Source: Gordonia spumicola (GTDB lineage Bacteria; Actinomycetota; Actinomycetes; Mycobacteriales; Mycobacteriaceae). From it: a stretch of DNA of 64,000 nucleotides. The stretch's first letter is position 1; each line of letters begins with the position of its first letter. This document shows positions 40,387 through 50,452 of the stretch, in pieces. Location of the stretch: assembly GCF_009932475.1 (NCBI RefSeq), contig NZ_BJOV01000002.1, positions 558,001-622,000 on the forward strand, given 5' to 3'. The notes below the pieces were generated by a model, which searched no databases, was not told where the DNA came from, and saw nothing but the letters and a program-made list of their open reading frames with translations. The position numbers were made by a program, and so were the translations under genes.

Positions 40387-41898
40387 ATGACGAACATCGA
40401 ACTCCCCGACAACCCTCTGGACCTCGTGCGGTTGCAGGACGAGGTCGCGCAGAAGCTCGCCACGGTGTCCCTGGCCGGGCTGTCCGACCGGGAACTGCTC
40501 GTGGCCTCCGAGGTCAATGAACGGTCCAACCGTCGGGGCGTCGGGGTCGATGCCCGCCTGTTCGCCGAGGTCTCCCAGCGGGGTGCGTACCGCCTGGCAG
40601 GGTCGCAGATGCCCGGCAAGTACTTGGAAGGCCAGTTGCGGTTGTCGGCACGGGCCCGCAAACAGCGCACCGATGCCGCGTTGAGCCTGAGCTCGCTGGT
40701 CGCCTTCTCCGGCGAACCGCTCGAACCGAGCCTCCCGGCCACCGCGGACGCCGTCGCCGACGGCGACCTCTCCCTCGACCATGTCGCGGAGATCGTCGAC
40801 GTTATCGACGCAATCCCGTCAGCAATCCCCGCCGAGGTGAAGGCCCGCGCCGAAGCCGAACTCGCCGGCGTAGCGCGGACGTTGACTCCCGAGCAGACCC
40901 GCACCGCGGGCAAGCGGATTCTGGCCCACCTCGATCCCGACGGCGAATTGACCGACGACACCGACCGCGCCCGCACCCGCGGCGTTACCCTGGCTCCGCA
41001 GGACCGGCGGCTCATGTCGGCGATCAGCGCGAAACTGACCCCGGCGGCCCGTGCCAAGCTTGAGGCACTGCTGATCCTGTGGGCGGCACCGGGGATGAAC
41101 AATCCCGACGACGAGCAGTCCCCGTCCGGATCATCGGCCAATGTCGACCCCGACGCCCTGTCTGCGGCCGCCGAGCGGGACACTCGTTCGCAGTCGCAAC
41201 GCAACCACGATGCGCTGGAGGCCATGTGGACGTTCCTGATCGCCAACGGCGGCCTCGGCGAGGGCACCTCGCTGTCGTCGCAGCTGGTGGTGACCGCGTC
41301 GCTGGATGATCTCGAATCGCGTACCGGGGTGGCGACCACCGCGACCGGGACTCGTCTGCCGGTCAAGGATCTGGTGGAGATCGCCGGCGACGCGACGCCG
41401 TGGTTGGAAGTGTTCGCGAACGCCTCCGCACAGATCCTGTACCTCGGGCGCGGTAAGCGCCTCGCGTCCCGGGCGCAGCGTCTGGCCCTCTTCGGCCGCC
41501 ATCACGGCTGCACGGCACCGGGCTGCACCGTCCCGTGGTCCAAGACCCAAGCTCACCACATGCCCGACTGGCAAGACGGCGGCCCGACCGATATCGACCA
41601 CCTCGGTGGGGCGTGCGGCTCACACAACCGCAGCGTGGATACCAAGCCAGGAGGGTGGGAGACCACCATCCTCCAGTCCGGTCCCTTCAGAGGCCGGGTC
41701 GGGTGGCGGCCCACCGGCTCGAATGAGCCGTGGAAGGTCAACCACGCGTTGCAGCCGGAGAAGATCCTCCCCACGTTCGGGGATCGGGTCACCGAGTCCG
41801 GATCGGCCGTCGAAAAGTGGCTGTCTTGCCGGATTCCGGCCCCGCCACCGGGACCGTCCGTCCCGCCGGGGACGGATGTGGTGCGGTACCCCGCCTGA
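40387..41898 (+). CDS. DUF222 / HNH endonuclease (13E12 repeat family)
   Basis: 503 residues. Residues ~30-330 are the helical DUF222 region typical of the 13E12 family in mycobacteria. Residues ~360-425 are an HNH nuclease: RLALFGRHHGCTAPGC, QAHHMPDWQDGG and GACGSHNRSVD supply the His/Asn/Cys residues. These proteins are abundant, often multicopy and associated with repeats and integration hot spots; their role is not firmly known. ATG 40387 is favoured by AAGGAGG 8 nt upstream. It has its own promoter and terminator, so it behaves as an independent cassette. Confidence 0.9.
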   Translation: MTNIELPDNPLDLVRLQDEVAQKLATVSLAGLSDRELLVASEVNERSNRRGVGVDARLFAEVSQRGAYRLAGSQMPGKYLEGQLRLSARARKQRTDAALSLSSLVAFSGEPLEPSLPATADAVADGDLSLDHVAEIVDVIDAIPSAIPAEVKARAEAELAGVARTLTPEQTRTAGKRILAHLDPDGELTDDTDRARTRGVTLAPQDRRLMSAISAKLTPAARAKLEALLILWAAPGMNNPDDEQSPSGSSANVDPDALSAAAERDTRSQSQRNHDALEAMWTFLIANGGLGEGTSLSSQLVVTASLDDLESRTGVATTATGTRLPVKDLVEIAGDATPWLEVFANASAQILYLGRGKRLASRAQRLALFGRHHGCTAPGCTVPWSKTQAHHMPDWQDGGPTDIDHLGGACGSHNRSVDTKPGGWETTILQSGPFRGRVGWRPTGSNEPWKVNHALQPEKILPTFGDRVTESGSAVEKWLSCRIPAPPPGPSVPPGTDVVRYPA

Positions 41899-41914
41899 CA
41901 CGGGTCAGGCGGGG
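41889..41914 (+). terminator. Terminator overlapping the HNH stop codon
   Basis: CCCCGCCTGA (41889-41898, including the TGA stop) pairs perfectly with TCAGGCGGGG (41905-41914) over a 6-nt loop. The stop codon forms part of the stem. Confidence 0.7.
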
Positions 41915-42022
41915 ACACCGTCATGCACTGACCTCTGTCCGCTGCACTGTCCGGCGACTCGACCCCGCGGTGATCTCGTGGCCGCTTTCAGGCGCACCTC
42001 ACGACAACCGGAAACCGGTCAT

Positions 42023-43255
42023 CTAGTCCGACTCCTGAGGAACGGGCAAGACGCCCTCGTCGTTCCGAGCATCGCGCCAGGACTGCGCACGCAGAATCCG
42101 GAGCGCAACGCCGAGTTCGACGGATCGACCCGAGATCGGCGTCCCCAACGCCGTCTCGATCGCCGCGAGGCGATGCCGGACAGTCCGTTCGCTCACCCCG
42201 AGGACCTTCGCCGCCGTACTGCTGCTGCACGCGGAATCCACGTACGCGGCGAGGGTGCCTCGATGTCGCTCCGCGCGAGCGGTGTCCTCGGCCAGCGGCC
42301 CCAACTCCGAGACCGCCACGCGGGTCGCGGCGGCCAGATCCCAGGACAGCAGGCCCTCCACGACGACCTCGCGAGACTCGGTCACCTGCCGTGGGCGTCC
42401 GTCGAGCTTCCGCAGCGCGAGACCGTATGTCGACATCGCCTCGTGGAACGTACCCACGAACCCTTTGACTCCGAAGTGGGCCGAGCCGGCCGCGACGCGA
42501 ACATCTGAGTCGATCCGGAGACTCTTCACCAGATCGACCACGACGAGATCGGGGGTCGTCGACCCGATGACGATCCACAATGAGCCGTCCTCCGCCTCCG
42601 CGTACATGACCGCTTGAGCTCCGACTCCTCCCCGCACGGTCTGACGGTCGACGGCCGCCCCCGGCTTCCAGACGACGAGCATTCGGTGCCAGCAGTCCAG
42701 CGGGTACCCGAGTTCCCGCTCCCCGACCGACCTGCCTGCGACGAGATCGCGAATCAACTCGGCACGACGACGCGAAGCGGACCGCGCGACCTTCGCCTTC
42801 TCCAGCGAATACTCACTGCGTGCGCGCTGTATGACCAGCCCGAACCAGGTGAACAGCTCCCTGGTGAAGGCGCCGACGACCGCGAGTTGAGTGACCCGCC
42901 CCAGCCCGAGTCGCGACACCTCTGCCATCAACCATTCCCACGCACCGGCCATGCATGCGCGGTAGCAGTCTTCGAACACTCCCCACGACGTCCCCGATCG
43001 GACCGCGATCGCCGCTTCCTCCGCGATCCGAGATCCGAGATCCTGCGGCACACGATCGGGTCTCACGACGTCCGCGATCGCCGCAGCGAGTGGCTCGAGC
43101 GCGTCGTGTCCCACGGACGTGACCGCCGGGTCCTCCGCGAAGTACTGCGGAACGTCGACGGTGACCCGCCGATGCATCGCCTCGCGCACTCCACTGCGAT
43201 CACGCTCGATCCGCTGCGCAAGGGCGCCGAGTGCGTTCTTCACATCGTCGTCCAC
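42023..43255 (-). CDS. PucR/CdaR-type transcriptional regulator
   Basis: 410 residues. The C-terminus (~340-375) is a PucR-type HTH: SSTAAKVLGVSERTVRHRLAAIETALG. The middle resembles the GGDEF-like ligand region of this family, and the N-terminal ~160 residues are helical. Members typically activate catabolic or nitrogen-related operons on binding a small molecule. It diverges from the POT-transporter cassette by 154 bp, so that cassette is its likely target. Candidate operators with a shared GCCGATATC core lie before both transcription units of the cassette. Confidence 0.85.
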   Translation of the reverse strand: MDDDVKNALGALAQRIERDRSGVREAMHRRVTVDVPQYFAEDPAVTSVGHDALEPLAAAIADVVRPDRVPQDLGSRIAEEAAIAVRSGTSWGVFEDCYRACMAGAWEWLMAEVSRLGLGRVTQLAVVGAFTRELFTWFGLVIQRARSEYSLEKAKVARSASRRRAELIRDLVAGRSVGERELGYPLDCWHRMLVVWKPGAAVDRQTVRGGVGAQAVMYAEAEDGSLWIVIGSTTPDLVVVDLVKSLRIDSDVRVAAGSAHFGVKGFVGTFHEAMSTYGLALRKLDGRPRQVTESREVVVEGLLSWDLAAATRVAVSELGPLAEDTARAERHRGTLAAYVDSACSSSTAAKVLGVSERTVRHRLAAIETALGTPISGRSVELGVALRILRAQSWRDARNDEGVLPVPQESD

Positions 43256-43308
43256 CCGCGCAACCTATCGCGAAGACGTCCAACTTCGGTCAGGATTTCC
43301 GGAAGTTC

Positions 43309-43333
43309 GCCGATATCAGCCATATCGATATGG
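43309..43333. promoter_or_regulatory. Candidate operators between the pucR-type gene and POT gene
   Basis: GCCGATATC (43309-43317) is followed at once by a perfect 14-bp palindrome CCATATCGATATGG (43320-43333). GCCGATATC recurs at 44927, upstream of the next gene of the cassette. These are plausible sites for the divergent regulator. Confidence 0.4.
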
Positions 43334-43409
43334 TTCGCACTCATCAGAATTGAGACTCACACCACTAGCAACAGCAACGGTGATGTAACCGACACGAGTA
43401 CGGAGACCC

Positions 43410-44882
43410 ATGAACACCCAAGCAGCCGCCCGAGTCTCGCGGCCCCCGACGAATGAACACTCTCGACCGCACGGTCTGCGCGACCTGTCCCTCACCGAGA
43501 TGGGCGAGCGGTTCAGCTTCTACGGGATGCAGTCGATTCTCGCCTACTACCTGATCTATTCGGTCAAGGACGGCGGCCTCGAAGTCGCCGACACGACCGC
43601 TGTCGGGATCGTCGGAGCCTTCGGCGCGTTCGTGTTCTTGACCCAGATCGTCGGAGCGTGGCTCGCCGATCGGCTGATGGCCCCACGGAACCTCATCGCC
43701 GTCGGCGGCGTCGTCATCGCGGTCGGGTACCTCACCCTGGCCCTGACCCACGGGATGGTCCCGCTGATCATCGGTCTGGTGGTCATCGCCTTCGGGACCG
43801 GCGCACTCAAGACGTCCGTCACCAGCGCCATCGGTCATCTCTATCGGGACCGCCCGGCAGAGGATCGCGACGCCGGATTCGCCTACTTCTACACCGCGGT
43901 GGTCTCCGGACTCGTCGCAGGAATGCTGATCGTCGGCTTCACACAGAGCCGATGGGGGTTCCAGGTCGGGTTCCTCCTCGCCGGCGCCGGAATGATCGCA
44001 TCGCTCGTCAACTACCTGCGGGTCATGCGCAGCCTCCCCGCGGAGACCGCCGTCGTCAACAATCCGCTCACCGCGCGAGAAGTCCGACGCTCCGCGATCG
44101 TCGCGCTCGGGTTCTGCGCGATCCTCGCCGCGGTGATCGCGTCCGGACTCATCAGCGTCGACAACATCAATCTCGTCGCCGGTATCGCCATCGTCGTCGT
44201 CTTCACCGCATACATCGTTCGAATCGTCGGAGCCGATACGACAACCCCCGTCGAACGACGGCGAGTTCTCGGCTACGTGCCCATGTGGATCGCCGCGGCC
44301 GTCACCTTCGGACTGACCGGTCAGATCTTCACATCGATTCCCCTGTTCATCAACGACCGGGTGAACACGGTCATCGGCGGGTGGACGATCCCCGAGGTGT
44401 GGATCTCCGCCATCGGCCCCATCTCACTCGTCCTCATCTCGGCGATGATGGCGAGGACGCTCCGCACGTCCCAGTTCGGCAAGTCGCCAGCGACCACCAA
44501 GTACGCGATCGGCATCGGCATCGCGGCAGTCGCGTTCCTGCTGCTCGTGCTCACCGACCTCTGGCCCGAAGGACGAGTGGTGTCCCCGTTCTTCATGGCC
44601 TTCTGCATGATCGTCAGCGGTCTGCCCGAGGCGTTCGTCGGGCCGATCGGCCTCTCCCTCGCGACGCGGGTCGCACCGGCCCGCTTCTACTCGCAGATGG
44701 TCGCACTGCAGATCCTCAGCCTCGGCGCGGGATCGGTCCTGGCCGGCCAGTTCGGAGTTCTGTACACGATGTTCGAGCCTGCCCAGTTCTTCGGACTCAC
44801 CGCAGGCTTCGGCTTCGTCGCCGTCGCCGTTCTTCGCATGTTCTCCCGACGTATCGAAGCGAACCTCACCGCCTCCGCATAG
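43410..44882 (+). CDS. POT/PTR2-family proton-coupled oligopeptide transporter
   Basis: 490 residues with about 12-14 membrane helices. The family signature ExxERF is present in TEMGERFSFYGMQSILAYYL, and the second family region is FAYFYTAVVSGLVAGM. Members import di- and tripeptides, or related compounds such as nitrate and glucosinolates, with protons. The gene heads a cassette with an acetoacetate-decarboxylase-like enzyme, a FabL-like reductase and a cupin, so the true substrate may be a peptide-like or carboxylate natural compound. Confidence 0.9.
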   Translation: MNTQAAARVSRPPTNEHSRPHGLRDLSLTEMGERFSFYGMQSILAYYLIYSVKDGGLEVADTTAVGIVGAFGAFVFLTQIVGAWLADRLMAPRNLIAVGGVVIAVGYLTLALTHGMVPLIIGLVVIAFGTGALKTSVTSAIGHLYRDRPAEDRDAGFAYFYTAVVSGLVAGMLIVGFTQSRWGFQVGFLLAGAGMIASLVNYLRVMRSLPAETAVVNNPLTAREVRRSAIVALGFCAILAAVIASGLISVDNINLVAGIAIVVVFTAYIVRIVGADTTTPVERRRVLGYVPMWIAAAVTFGLTGQIFTSIPLFINDRVNTVIGGWTIPEVWISAIGPISLVLISAMMARTLRTSQFGKSPATTKYAIGIGIAAVAFLLLVLTDLWPEGRVVSPFFMAFCMIVSGLPEAFVGPIGLSLATRVAPARFYSQMVALQILSLGAGSVLAGQFGVLYTMFEPAQFFGLTAGFGFVAVAVLRMFSRRIEANLTASA

Positions 44883-44926
44883 CCGGATCATCCTGTTCGA
44901 ATCCAGACGGATTCTCATCGTGAATT

Positions 44927-44937
44927 GCCGATATCGG
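44927..44937. promoter_or_regulatory. Second GCCGATATC site, before the ADC-like gene
   Basis: GCCGATATCGG contains the palindrome CCGATATCGG (44928-44937), 78 bp before GTG 45015. It shares nine bases with the site at 43309 upstream of the POT gene, suggesting co-regulation. Confidence 0.4.
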
Positions 44938-45014
44938 AGAGATGTCGGCACCGCAGGCGCACCAGACTAGGTGTCGCCCTCCAGAAGACCACCCTTAGAC
45001 AAGGAGACAAAGCA

Positions 45015-45818
45015 GTGGGCTACGTCATGTCCGAAGCGAGCATCGCTCAATTCCAGGAGACTTTCCGAAAAGCGCATTTCACACTCGAAGGAATATCCAT
45101 CGAGTTCGAGACCACCACCGAGTTCGCCAGGTCGGTCCTTCCACCCGACCTCGAACCTCTCGGAGCGACGGGGATCGCATCCGTCGGACAGTGGCAGTGC
45201 GGCATCTCAGGTGAGTTCGAGTCGGCCGCGGTTGCACTCAACGTCACATGGGGCGAGTACACCGGTACCTACTACCTGACCCTGTTCCTGTCCGGCGACA
45301 TGCCGGTGACCATCGGCCGCGAGCTGTGGGGCGAGCCCAAGAAGACCGGCGAGTGCCGCCTCTACCGCGACGGCGACGACATGTACGGATTCGGGTCACG
45401 CAACGGAGTCCGCGGGATCCAGATCGAAGCCGCATTCGGCCCCGACCTCGGACCCCTCGAACTCCAGTCCAACTCGATCGAGGTCGGGGGCACGATGACC
45501 CACGACGCGCACTTCGCCTCGGACCCGTGGATCTCCGTCGACCGCATCGAGCGCCGGTTCGACGGCTACCGCGAGGGAACCGGAACCCTGACCTTGACCG
45601 GAACCGCATGGGATCCCCTGGACGAGATCCCGATCGTCTCCACCGGAACCGCGCGCCATTTCACCGGAGCGTCGACGCTCGAGACCATAGTCAGGCAGAG
45701 CGTTCCGGGAGGTCGCGACGCCTACCTGCCGTATGTGCTCGGACGTGCCTACGACGACGTCTTCCTCGCCCGTTCACCCCGACGTCACCGATCCCTCCAG
45801 ACGGCGGGCAGCCGATGA
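45015..45818 (+). CDS. Acetoacetate-decarboxylase-like protein
   Basis: 267 residues of the acetoacetate decarboxylase (ADC) superfamily: a beta-cone fold with the region TIGRELWGEPKKTGECRLYRDGD, whose Lys-Lys pair aligns with the Schiff-base Lys site, and FGSRNGVRGIQI. ADC-like enzymes decarboxylate beta-keto acids or catalyse aldol-type or dehydratase reactions through that Lys. GTG 45015 has AGGAGA 8 nt upstream; ATG 45027 is an alternative. The stop overlaps the SDR gene by 4 nt, so the two are coupled. The real substrate is unknown. Confidence 0.8.
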   Translation: MGYVMSEASIAQFQETFRKAHFTLEGISIEFETTTEFARSVLPPDLEPLGATGIASVGQWQCGISGEFESAAVALNVTWGEYTGTYYLTLFLSGDMPVTIGRELWGEPKKTGECRLYRDGDDMYGFGSRNGVRGIQIEAAFGPDLGPLELQSNSIEVGGTMTHDAHFASDPWISVDRIERRFDGYREGTGTLTLTGTAWDPLDEIPIVSTGTARHFTGASTLETIVRQSVPGGRDAYLPYVLGRAYDDVFLARSPRRHRSLQTAGSR

Positions 45819-46555
45819 ACGTCCTGGTGATCGGCGGCAGTCGGGGCCTCGGACGTGCGGTGGCCGCGGGCCTGGCCGTCGACGGCGGAATCGTCTTCAT
45901 CAACAATCGGGCCCTCGACCGAGAGACCCGCGAAACCGTGCTCATGGTCGAAGCCGCGGGCGCACGCGCAGTGCCCGTTCCGGGCGACGTGTCGACGCCG
46001 GACGGCGCACGCACGGTGCTGGACGCGGTCAAGGAGCACACCGACCGGATCGACGTGCTGGTCCACAGTGCGGTCGCTGGAGTTCCGACCCGCGCGCTCA
46101 ACGCCGACGCCGATGACCTCCGTCATGTCACCGAGGTCAACGCCCTCTCGGTTCTCTACGTCGTGCAACAGGCGCTGCCCCTGCTCGGCGCGGGCAGCTC
46201 CGTGGTGTACCTGTCCAGCCGGGGAGCGCGGATCGCGCTGCCCCACTACGTGACCGTCGGCGCGTCGAAGGCGATGGGCGAAGCGCTCATCCGCTATCTC
46301 TCGGTGGAACTCGCGGAGATCGGCGCCCGCGCGAACGTCGTCGCCCCCACGGCACTGGACACTCCCGGCTTCCGGGAGATCTTCGGCGACGACGCCGACC
46401 GGCGACTCGCCATCGCCGGACAGCGAAGCCCCTCGGGCCGCGCGGTCGACTGCGACGACGTCGTCGACGTGGTCAAGTACCTCGCGTCGCCGGGAGCATC
46501 CATGGTCCAAGGCCAGACGATCGTCCTCGACGGAGGCAGTCTCCTCGTCGGGTGA
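45815..46555 (+). CDS. FabL-like SDR reductase (enoyl-ACP reductase III type)
   Basis: 246 residues. The NAD(P)-binding start is VLVIGGSRGLGRAVA. The active-site spacing is Tyr-X6-Lys (HYVTVGASKAMGEALIRYL) rather than the Tyr-X3-Lys of ordinary SDRs. That spacing is the mark of the FabI/FabL enoyl reductases, and the surrounding sequence resembles FabL. It should reduce an enoyl or related double bond with NAD(P)H. It is translationally coupled to the ADC-like protein, pointing to a decarboxylation-reduction sequence. Standard mycobacterial-type genomes use InhA, so this is probably a specialised enzyme. Confidence 0.8.
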   Translation: MNVLVIGGSRGLGRAVAAGLAVDGGIVFINNRALDRETRETVLMVEAAGARAVPVPGDVSTPDGARTVLDAVKEHTDRIDVLVHSAVAGVPTRALNADADDLRHVTEVNALSVLYVVQQALPLLGAGSSVVYLSSRGARIALPHYVTVGASKAMGEALIRYLSVELAEIGARANVVAPTALDTPGFREIFGDDADRRLAIAGQRSPSGRAVDCDDVVDVVKYLASPGASMVQGQTIVLDGGSLLVG

Positions 46556-46609
46556 CCGGCGCGGCAGACGAATCCCATGACTACAAAACCGAAACGAAAG
46601 GCTCTCCAC

Positions 46610-46963
46610 ATGACCGAACCCGTCAGCGTCAGACGAATCGAATGGAACGACCTGTCCCCTGTCAGCCCGCAGGACGGAGGGTGGACGACTGTCGACGGCG
46701 ACGCCACCGCGCATTCGCGCGTCTTCGTCGAGAACGCCGCGATGCGCTCGGGGATCATGACCTACGGACCGTGCACCGCGCGCGAGGTGATCCAGAACCA
46801 CTCCTCGATTCACATCCTCGACGGAGAACTCACCGTCACCGACGAGCACGGAGAACACCGTCTCGGGCCCGGCGACATCGCCTTCTTCGCTCCCGGGCAG
46901 GACGTGACGATCACCTCGAGGACTCGTGTCCGCGAGGTCTACACCACGTGCGGACCGTTCTGA
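46610..46963 (+). CDS. Single-domain cupin protein
   Basis: About 117 residues forming one cupin barrel: VIQNHSSIHILDGELTVTDEHGEHRLGPGDIAFFAPGQDV contains the usual conserved turn (positions ~59-98), though the canonical first motif has fewer His than metal-dependent cupins. It could be an isomerase, dioxygenase or binding protein. ATG 46610 has GAAAGG nearby; an earlier ATG 46577 adds 11 Lys-rich residues. It follows the SDR by 54 nt and closes the cassette before a strong hairpin. Confidence 0.75.
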   Translation: MTEPVSVRRIEWNDLSPVSPQDGGWTTVDGDATAHSRVFVENAAMRSGIMTYGPCTAREVIQNHSSIHILDGELTVTDEHGEHRLGPGDIAFFAPGQDVTITSRTRVREVYTTCGPF

Positions 46964-46973
46964 TCCTCCGAAC

Positions 46974-47005
46974 GTGCGGCCCCGGTCCAACGACCGGGGC
47001 CGCAC
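46974..47005 (+). terminator. Terminator of the POT/ADC/SDR/cupin cassette
   Basis: GTGCGGCCCCGGTC (46974-46987) pairs perfectly with GACCGGGGCCGCAC (46992-47005) around CAAC. It lies 11 nt after the cupin stop and marks the end of the cassette. Confidence 0.75.
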
Positions 47006-47077
47006 CCAGTGCACCGTTTCAACCGGATGACGCAGCCGTGACGAAGACGTGTCTCATCGCACAAAAACCAGCCCGAG

Positions 47078-47095
47078 GTTTCACACGATCGTTAC
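47078..47095. promoter_or_regulatory. Possible GlnR-like half-sites upstream of gdhA
   Basis: GTTTC (47078-47082) and GTTAC (47091-47095) match the two halves of a GlnR site but are 8 nt apart instead of 6. Given that gdhA is a nitrogen gene, the match is worth noting, but it is weaker than the gltB box. Confidence 0.25.
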
Positions 47096-47225
47096 ATGCC
47101 GATACAGTGACGCGCGGAATAGCCCGGTAGGCGAAGTACGCGTTCAACGGCGCACGCGTGCGACATACGGCCACCGTTGCCGAGCGGCCTTCGCCCTGTG
47201 CCGTGGGTCGCTCACGTTCGAGTAG

Positions 47226-48584
<1,359 letters not shown>

Positions 48585-48597
48585 GTCGAGCCGCTGT

Positions 48598-48638
48598 CGT
48601 CGGCCGCCGCCACCCACACCGGATGGCGGCGGCCGACG
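48598..48638. terminator. Bidirectional terminator after gdhA
   Basis: CGTCGGCCGCCGCCA (48598-48612) pairs perfectly with TGGCGGCGGCCGACG (48624-48638) over an 11-nt loop. It lies between gdhA and the convergent ABC ATPase gene. Confidence 0.8.
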
Positions 48639-48647
48639 GCGTTCTGG

Positions 48648-49298
48648 TCAGCCCAGCGCGATCGTCCGATCCGAGGCGTCCACGACCTCCGGATCGTGGG
48701 TGGCGACGACGGTGATGCACCCGGACTCCACGGTCACCCGATGCAGCAGTTCGGTGATCCGCCCCGCCTGACTGCGGTCCACCGCGGCTGTCGGCTCGTC
48801 GACGAGCAGCAGCCGCGGACGGTGTACGAGGGCACGGGCGATCGCCACCCGCTGCCGCTGGCCGCCGGACAGCTGGTCGGGGCGACGAGTCGAGTGATCG
48901 GACAGCTCCACGGCATCGAGGAGTTCGCGCGCGCGGACACCGGCGTCGCGCGGACGCTCGCCCGCTATCGACGCCATCGCCAGCACCTGGTCGACCACCC
49001 GCAGTCCCGGGAACAGATTGCCCGACTGGAAGACGTAGCCGATCATCGTGCGCCGGGTCCGGCTCCGTTCCCGGTCGGACTGAGCGGTCACATCGACCCC
49101 GTCGAGCAGCATGGACCCGCCGGACGGGCGACGCAGCGCGCCGCACACGCCGAGCAGCGTCGACTTGCCCGAACCGGACGGCCCGACGATGGTCGTCAGG
49201 CGGCCGGGCTCGAACGTCTCGGTGAAGCCGTCGAGGACCGTGAGCTCCTCCCCGCCGGTCGTGTAGTCGACACGGACATCGGTCAAGTTCAGGCTCAT
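48648..49298 (-). CDS. ABC transporter ATP-binding protein (MacB/LolD-like)
   Basis: 216 residues. Walker [13 protein letters not shown]-loop [17 protein letters not shown], signature [15 protein letters not shown], Walker [13 protein letters not shown] and switch His in VVATHDPEV are all intact. It is the ATPase of a MacB/FtsX-type exporter, whose permease gene stops at its start codon (ATGA overlap). ATG 49298 is chosen because the longer ORF upstream is a shadow of the permease. Part of a TetR-controlled unit; substrate unknown. Confidence 0.92.
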   Translation of the reverse strand: MSLNLTDVRVDYTTGGEELTVLDGFTETFEPGRLTTIVGPSGSGKSTLLGVCGALRRPSGGSMLLDGVDVTAQSDRERSRTRRTMIGYVFQSGNLFPGLRVVDQVLAMASIAGERPRDAGVRARELLDAVELSDHSTRRPDQLSGGQRQRVAIARALVHRPRLLLVDEPTAAVDRSQAGRITELLHRVTVESGCITVVATHDPEVVDASDRTIALG

Positions 49299-50380
49299 CG
49301 AGATGCTCCCAGCATGGTCAGCGGATCGGCCGACGCGACCCAGCGCAGGGTCACGGCCGAACCGACGAGGGACGCGCCGATCACGGCGAGTGCGGTGGTC
49401 GCGAGGGACCCGAGCGGGAGGTCGAACGGCACGGCGTCCCCGAACAGGAAGCCGAGCCCGTAGGCGACCGCCGAGCCGGCGACGGTCGAGGCGGTGACGA
49501 TGATCGCGGCCTGAGCCAACGTCGAGCCGACCAGCGACCATCGCGAGACGCCGAGTGCCCGTTGCAACGCGTACAACCCCTGACGCTGCAGCACCCACAC
49601 CGCGAAGAACGCCGCGACGATCAGCGGGGCGATCACGTAGAGGAACGCGAGGATCGAGTTCATCGTGAGCCGCTCGCCGGAGTATCCGGGCGCCGCTTCG
49701 AGCATCACGTCGGTGCTCGACACCGTCGTGCCGCCGATCTGGGACGGCGCATCGCCGCTCAGGACCAGCACGGCCGCCGCTGTCCCCCGCTGGCGGTCGG
49801 TGAGTTCGGAAGATCCGTAGCGGATGGTCCGCCAGGTGTCGAGCGAGGTGTACACGGCCGGAACGTGTCCGAACGACCGGTCGTCGACGACGCCGACCAC
49901 GCGGAGTCGGACGTCGGAGTCGTCGACGGTCACCACGTCGCCGAGCGACAGACCGTCGTCGAGCAGCGCGTCGGAGATCACGACCTCGCCGGGAGCGGTC
50001 GTCAACGCGGAGCCCTCCCGCGCACCCGGATTCACGGCGCTGTGCGGGTCGATGCCGAACACGGCCATGTCGACGACGGTTCCGGCCGCGTTGCTGCCGT
50101 GCACCATGCTGACGCCGAGCGGTGTCGCTTCGACGTCGGGCCGCCCGGCCCAGGCTCGAACGTCGGCCTCACTGACCACGCTCCGATTGAAGTCGGTCGC
50201 GCCGTCGGCGAAGGCGATCCCCGTGGCGTTCAACGCACGCAGCGCCGACACCGTGTCGTTCCCGAGGCCGAGCGTGAAGCCCGACACCATTCCGACGAGC
50301 GCCGCGACCAGCGCGATCACCAGCCCCATCATCGCGAAGCGGCCCCATGCCGCTCGCAGTTCTCGTAGTGCGATGAACAC
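49295..50380 (-). CDS. MacB/FtsX-type ABC permease
   Basis: 361 residues with the four-helix MacB/FtsX topology. One helix lies near the N-terminus (FAMMGLVIALVAALVGMVSGF). A large extracytoplasmic domain follows (~45-235). Three C-terminal helices are FLYVIAPLIVAAFFAVWVL, AAIIVTASTVAGSAVAYGL and ATTALAVIGASLVGSAVTL. MacB-type permeases move substrates by mechanotransmission rather than through a channel. GTG 50380 is preceded by AAGGAGG. Twin operator palindromes lie just upstream, so the TetR gene at 50453 probably represses it. Confidence 0.88.
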   Translation of the reverse strand: MFIALRELRAAWGRFAMMGLVIALVAALVGMVSGFTLGLGNDTVSALRALNATGIAFADGATDFNRSVVSEADVRAWAGRPDVEATPLGVSMVHGSNAAGTVVDMAVFGIDPHSAVNPGAREGSALTTAPGEVVISDALLDDGLSLGDVVTVDDSDVRLRVVGVVDDRSFGHVPAVYTSLDTWRTIRYGSSELTDRQRGTAAAVLVLSGDAPSQIGGTTVSSTDVMLEAAPGYSGERLTMNSILAFLYVIAPLIVAAFFAVWVLQRQGLYALQRALGVSRWSLVGSTLAQAAIIVTASTVAGSAVAYGLGFLFGDAVPFDLPLGSLATTALAVIGASLVGSAVTLRWVASADPLTMLGASR

Positions 50381-50390
50381 TCGAACCTCC

Positions 50391-50443
50391 TTAGAGACAC
50401 CCTGTCGCTAAGGGAACGTACAGCAGTGCGACACCGTGTCGCA
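50391..50443 (-). promoter_or_regulatory. Twin TetR-type operators and promoter before the MacB-like exporter
   Basis: TGCGACAC-C-GTGTCGCA (50427-50443) is a perfect palindrome. A second, TTAGAGACA-CCC-TGTCGCTAA (50391-50411), matches its core (GACA...TGTC) with one mismatch. Centres are 34 bp apart. On the minus strand TTGCGA, 18 bp and TACGTT lie between and over them, so binding would block the promoter. Confidence 0.6.
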
Positions 50444-50452
50444 AAAGTGCTG

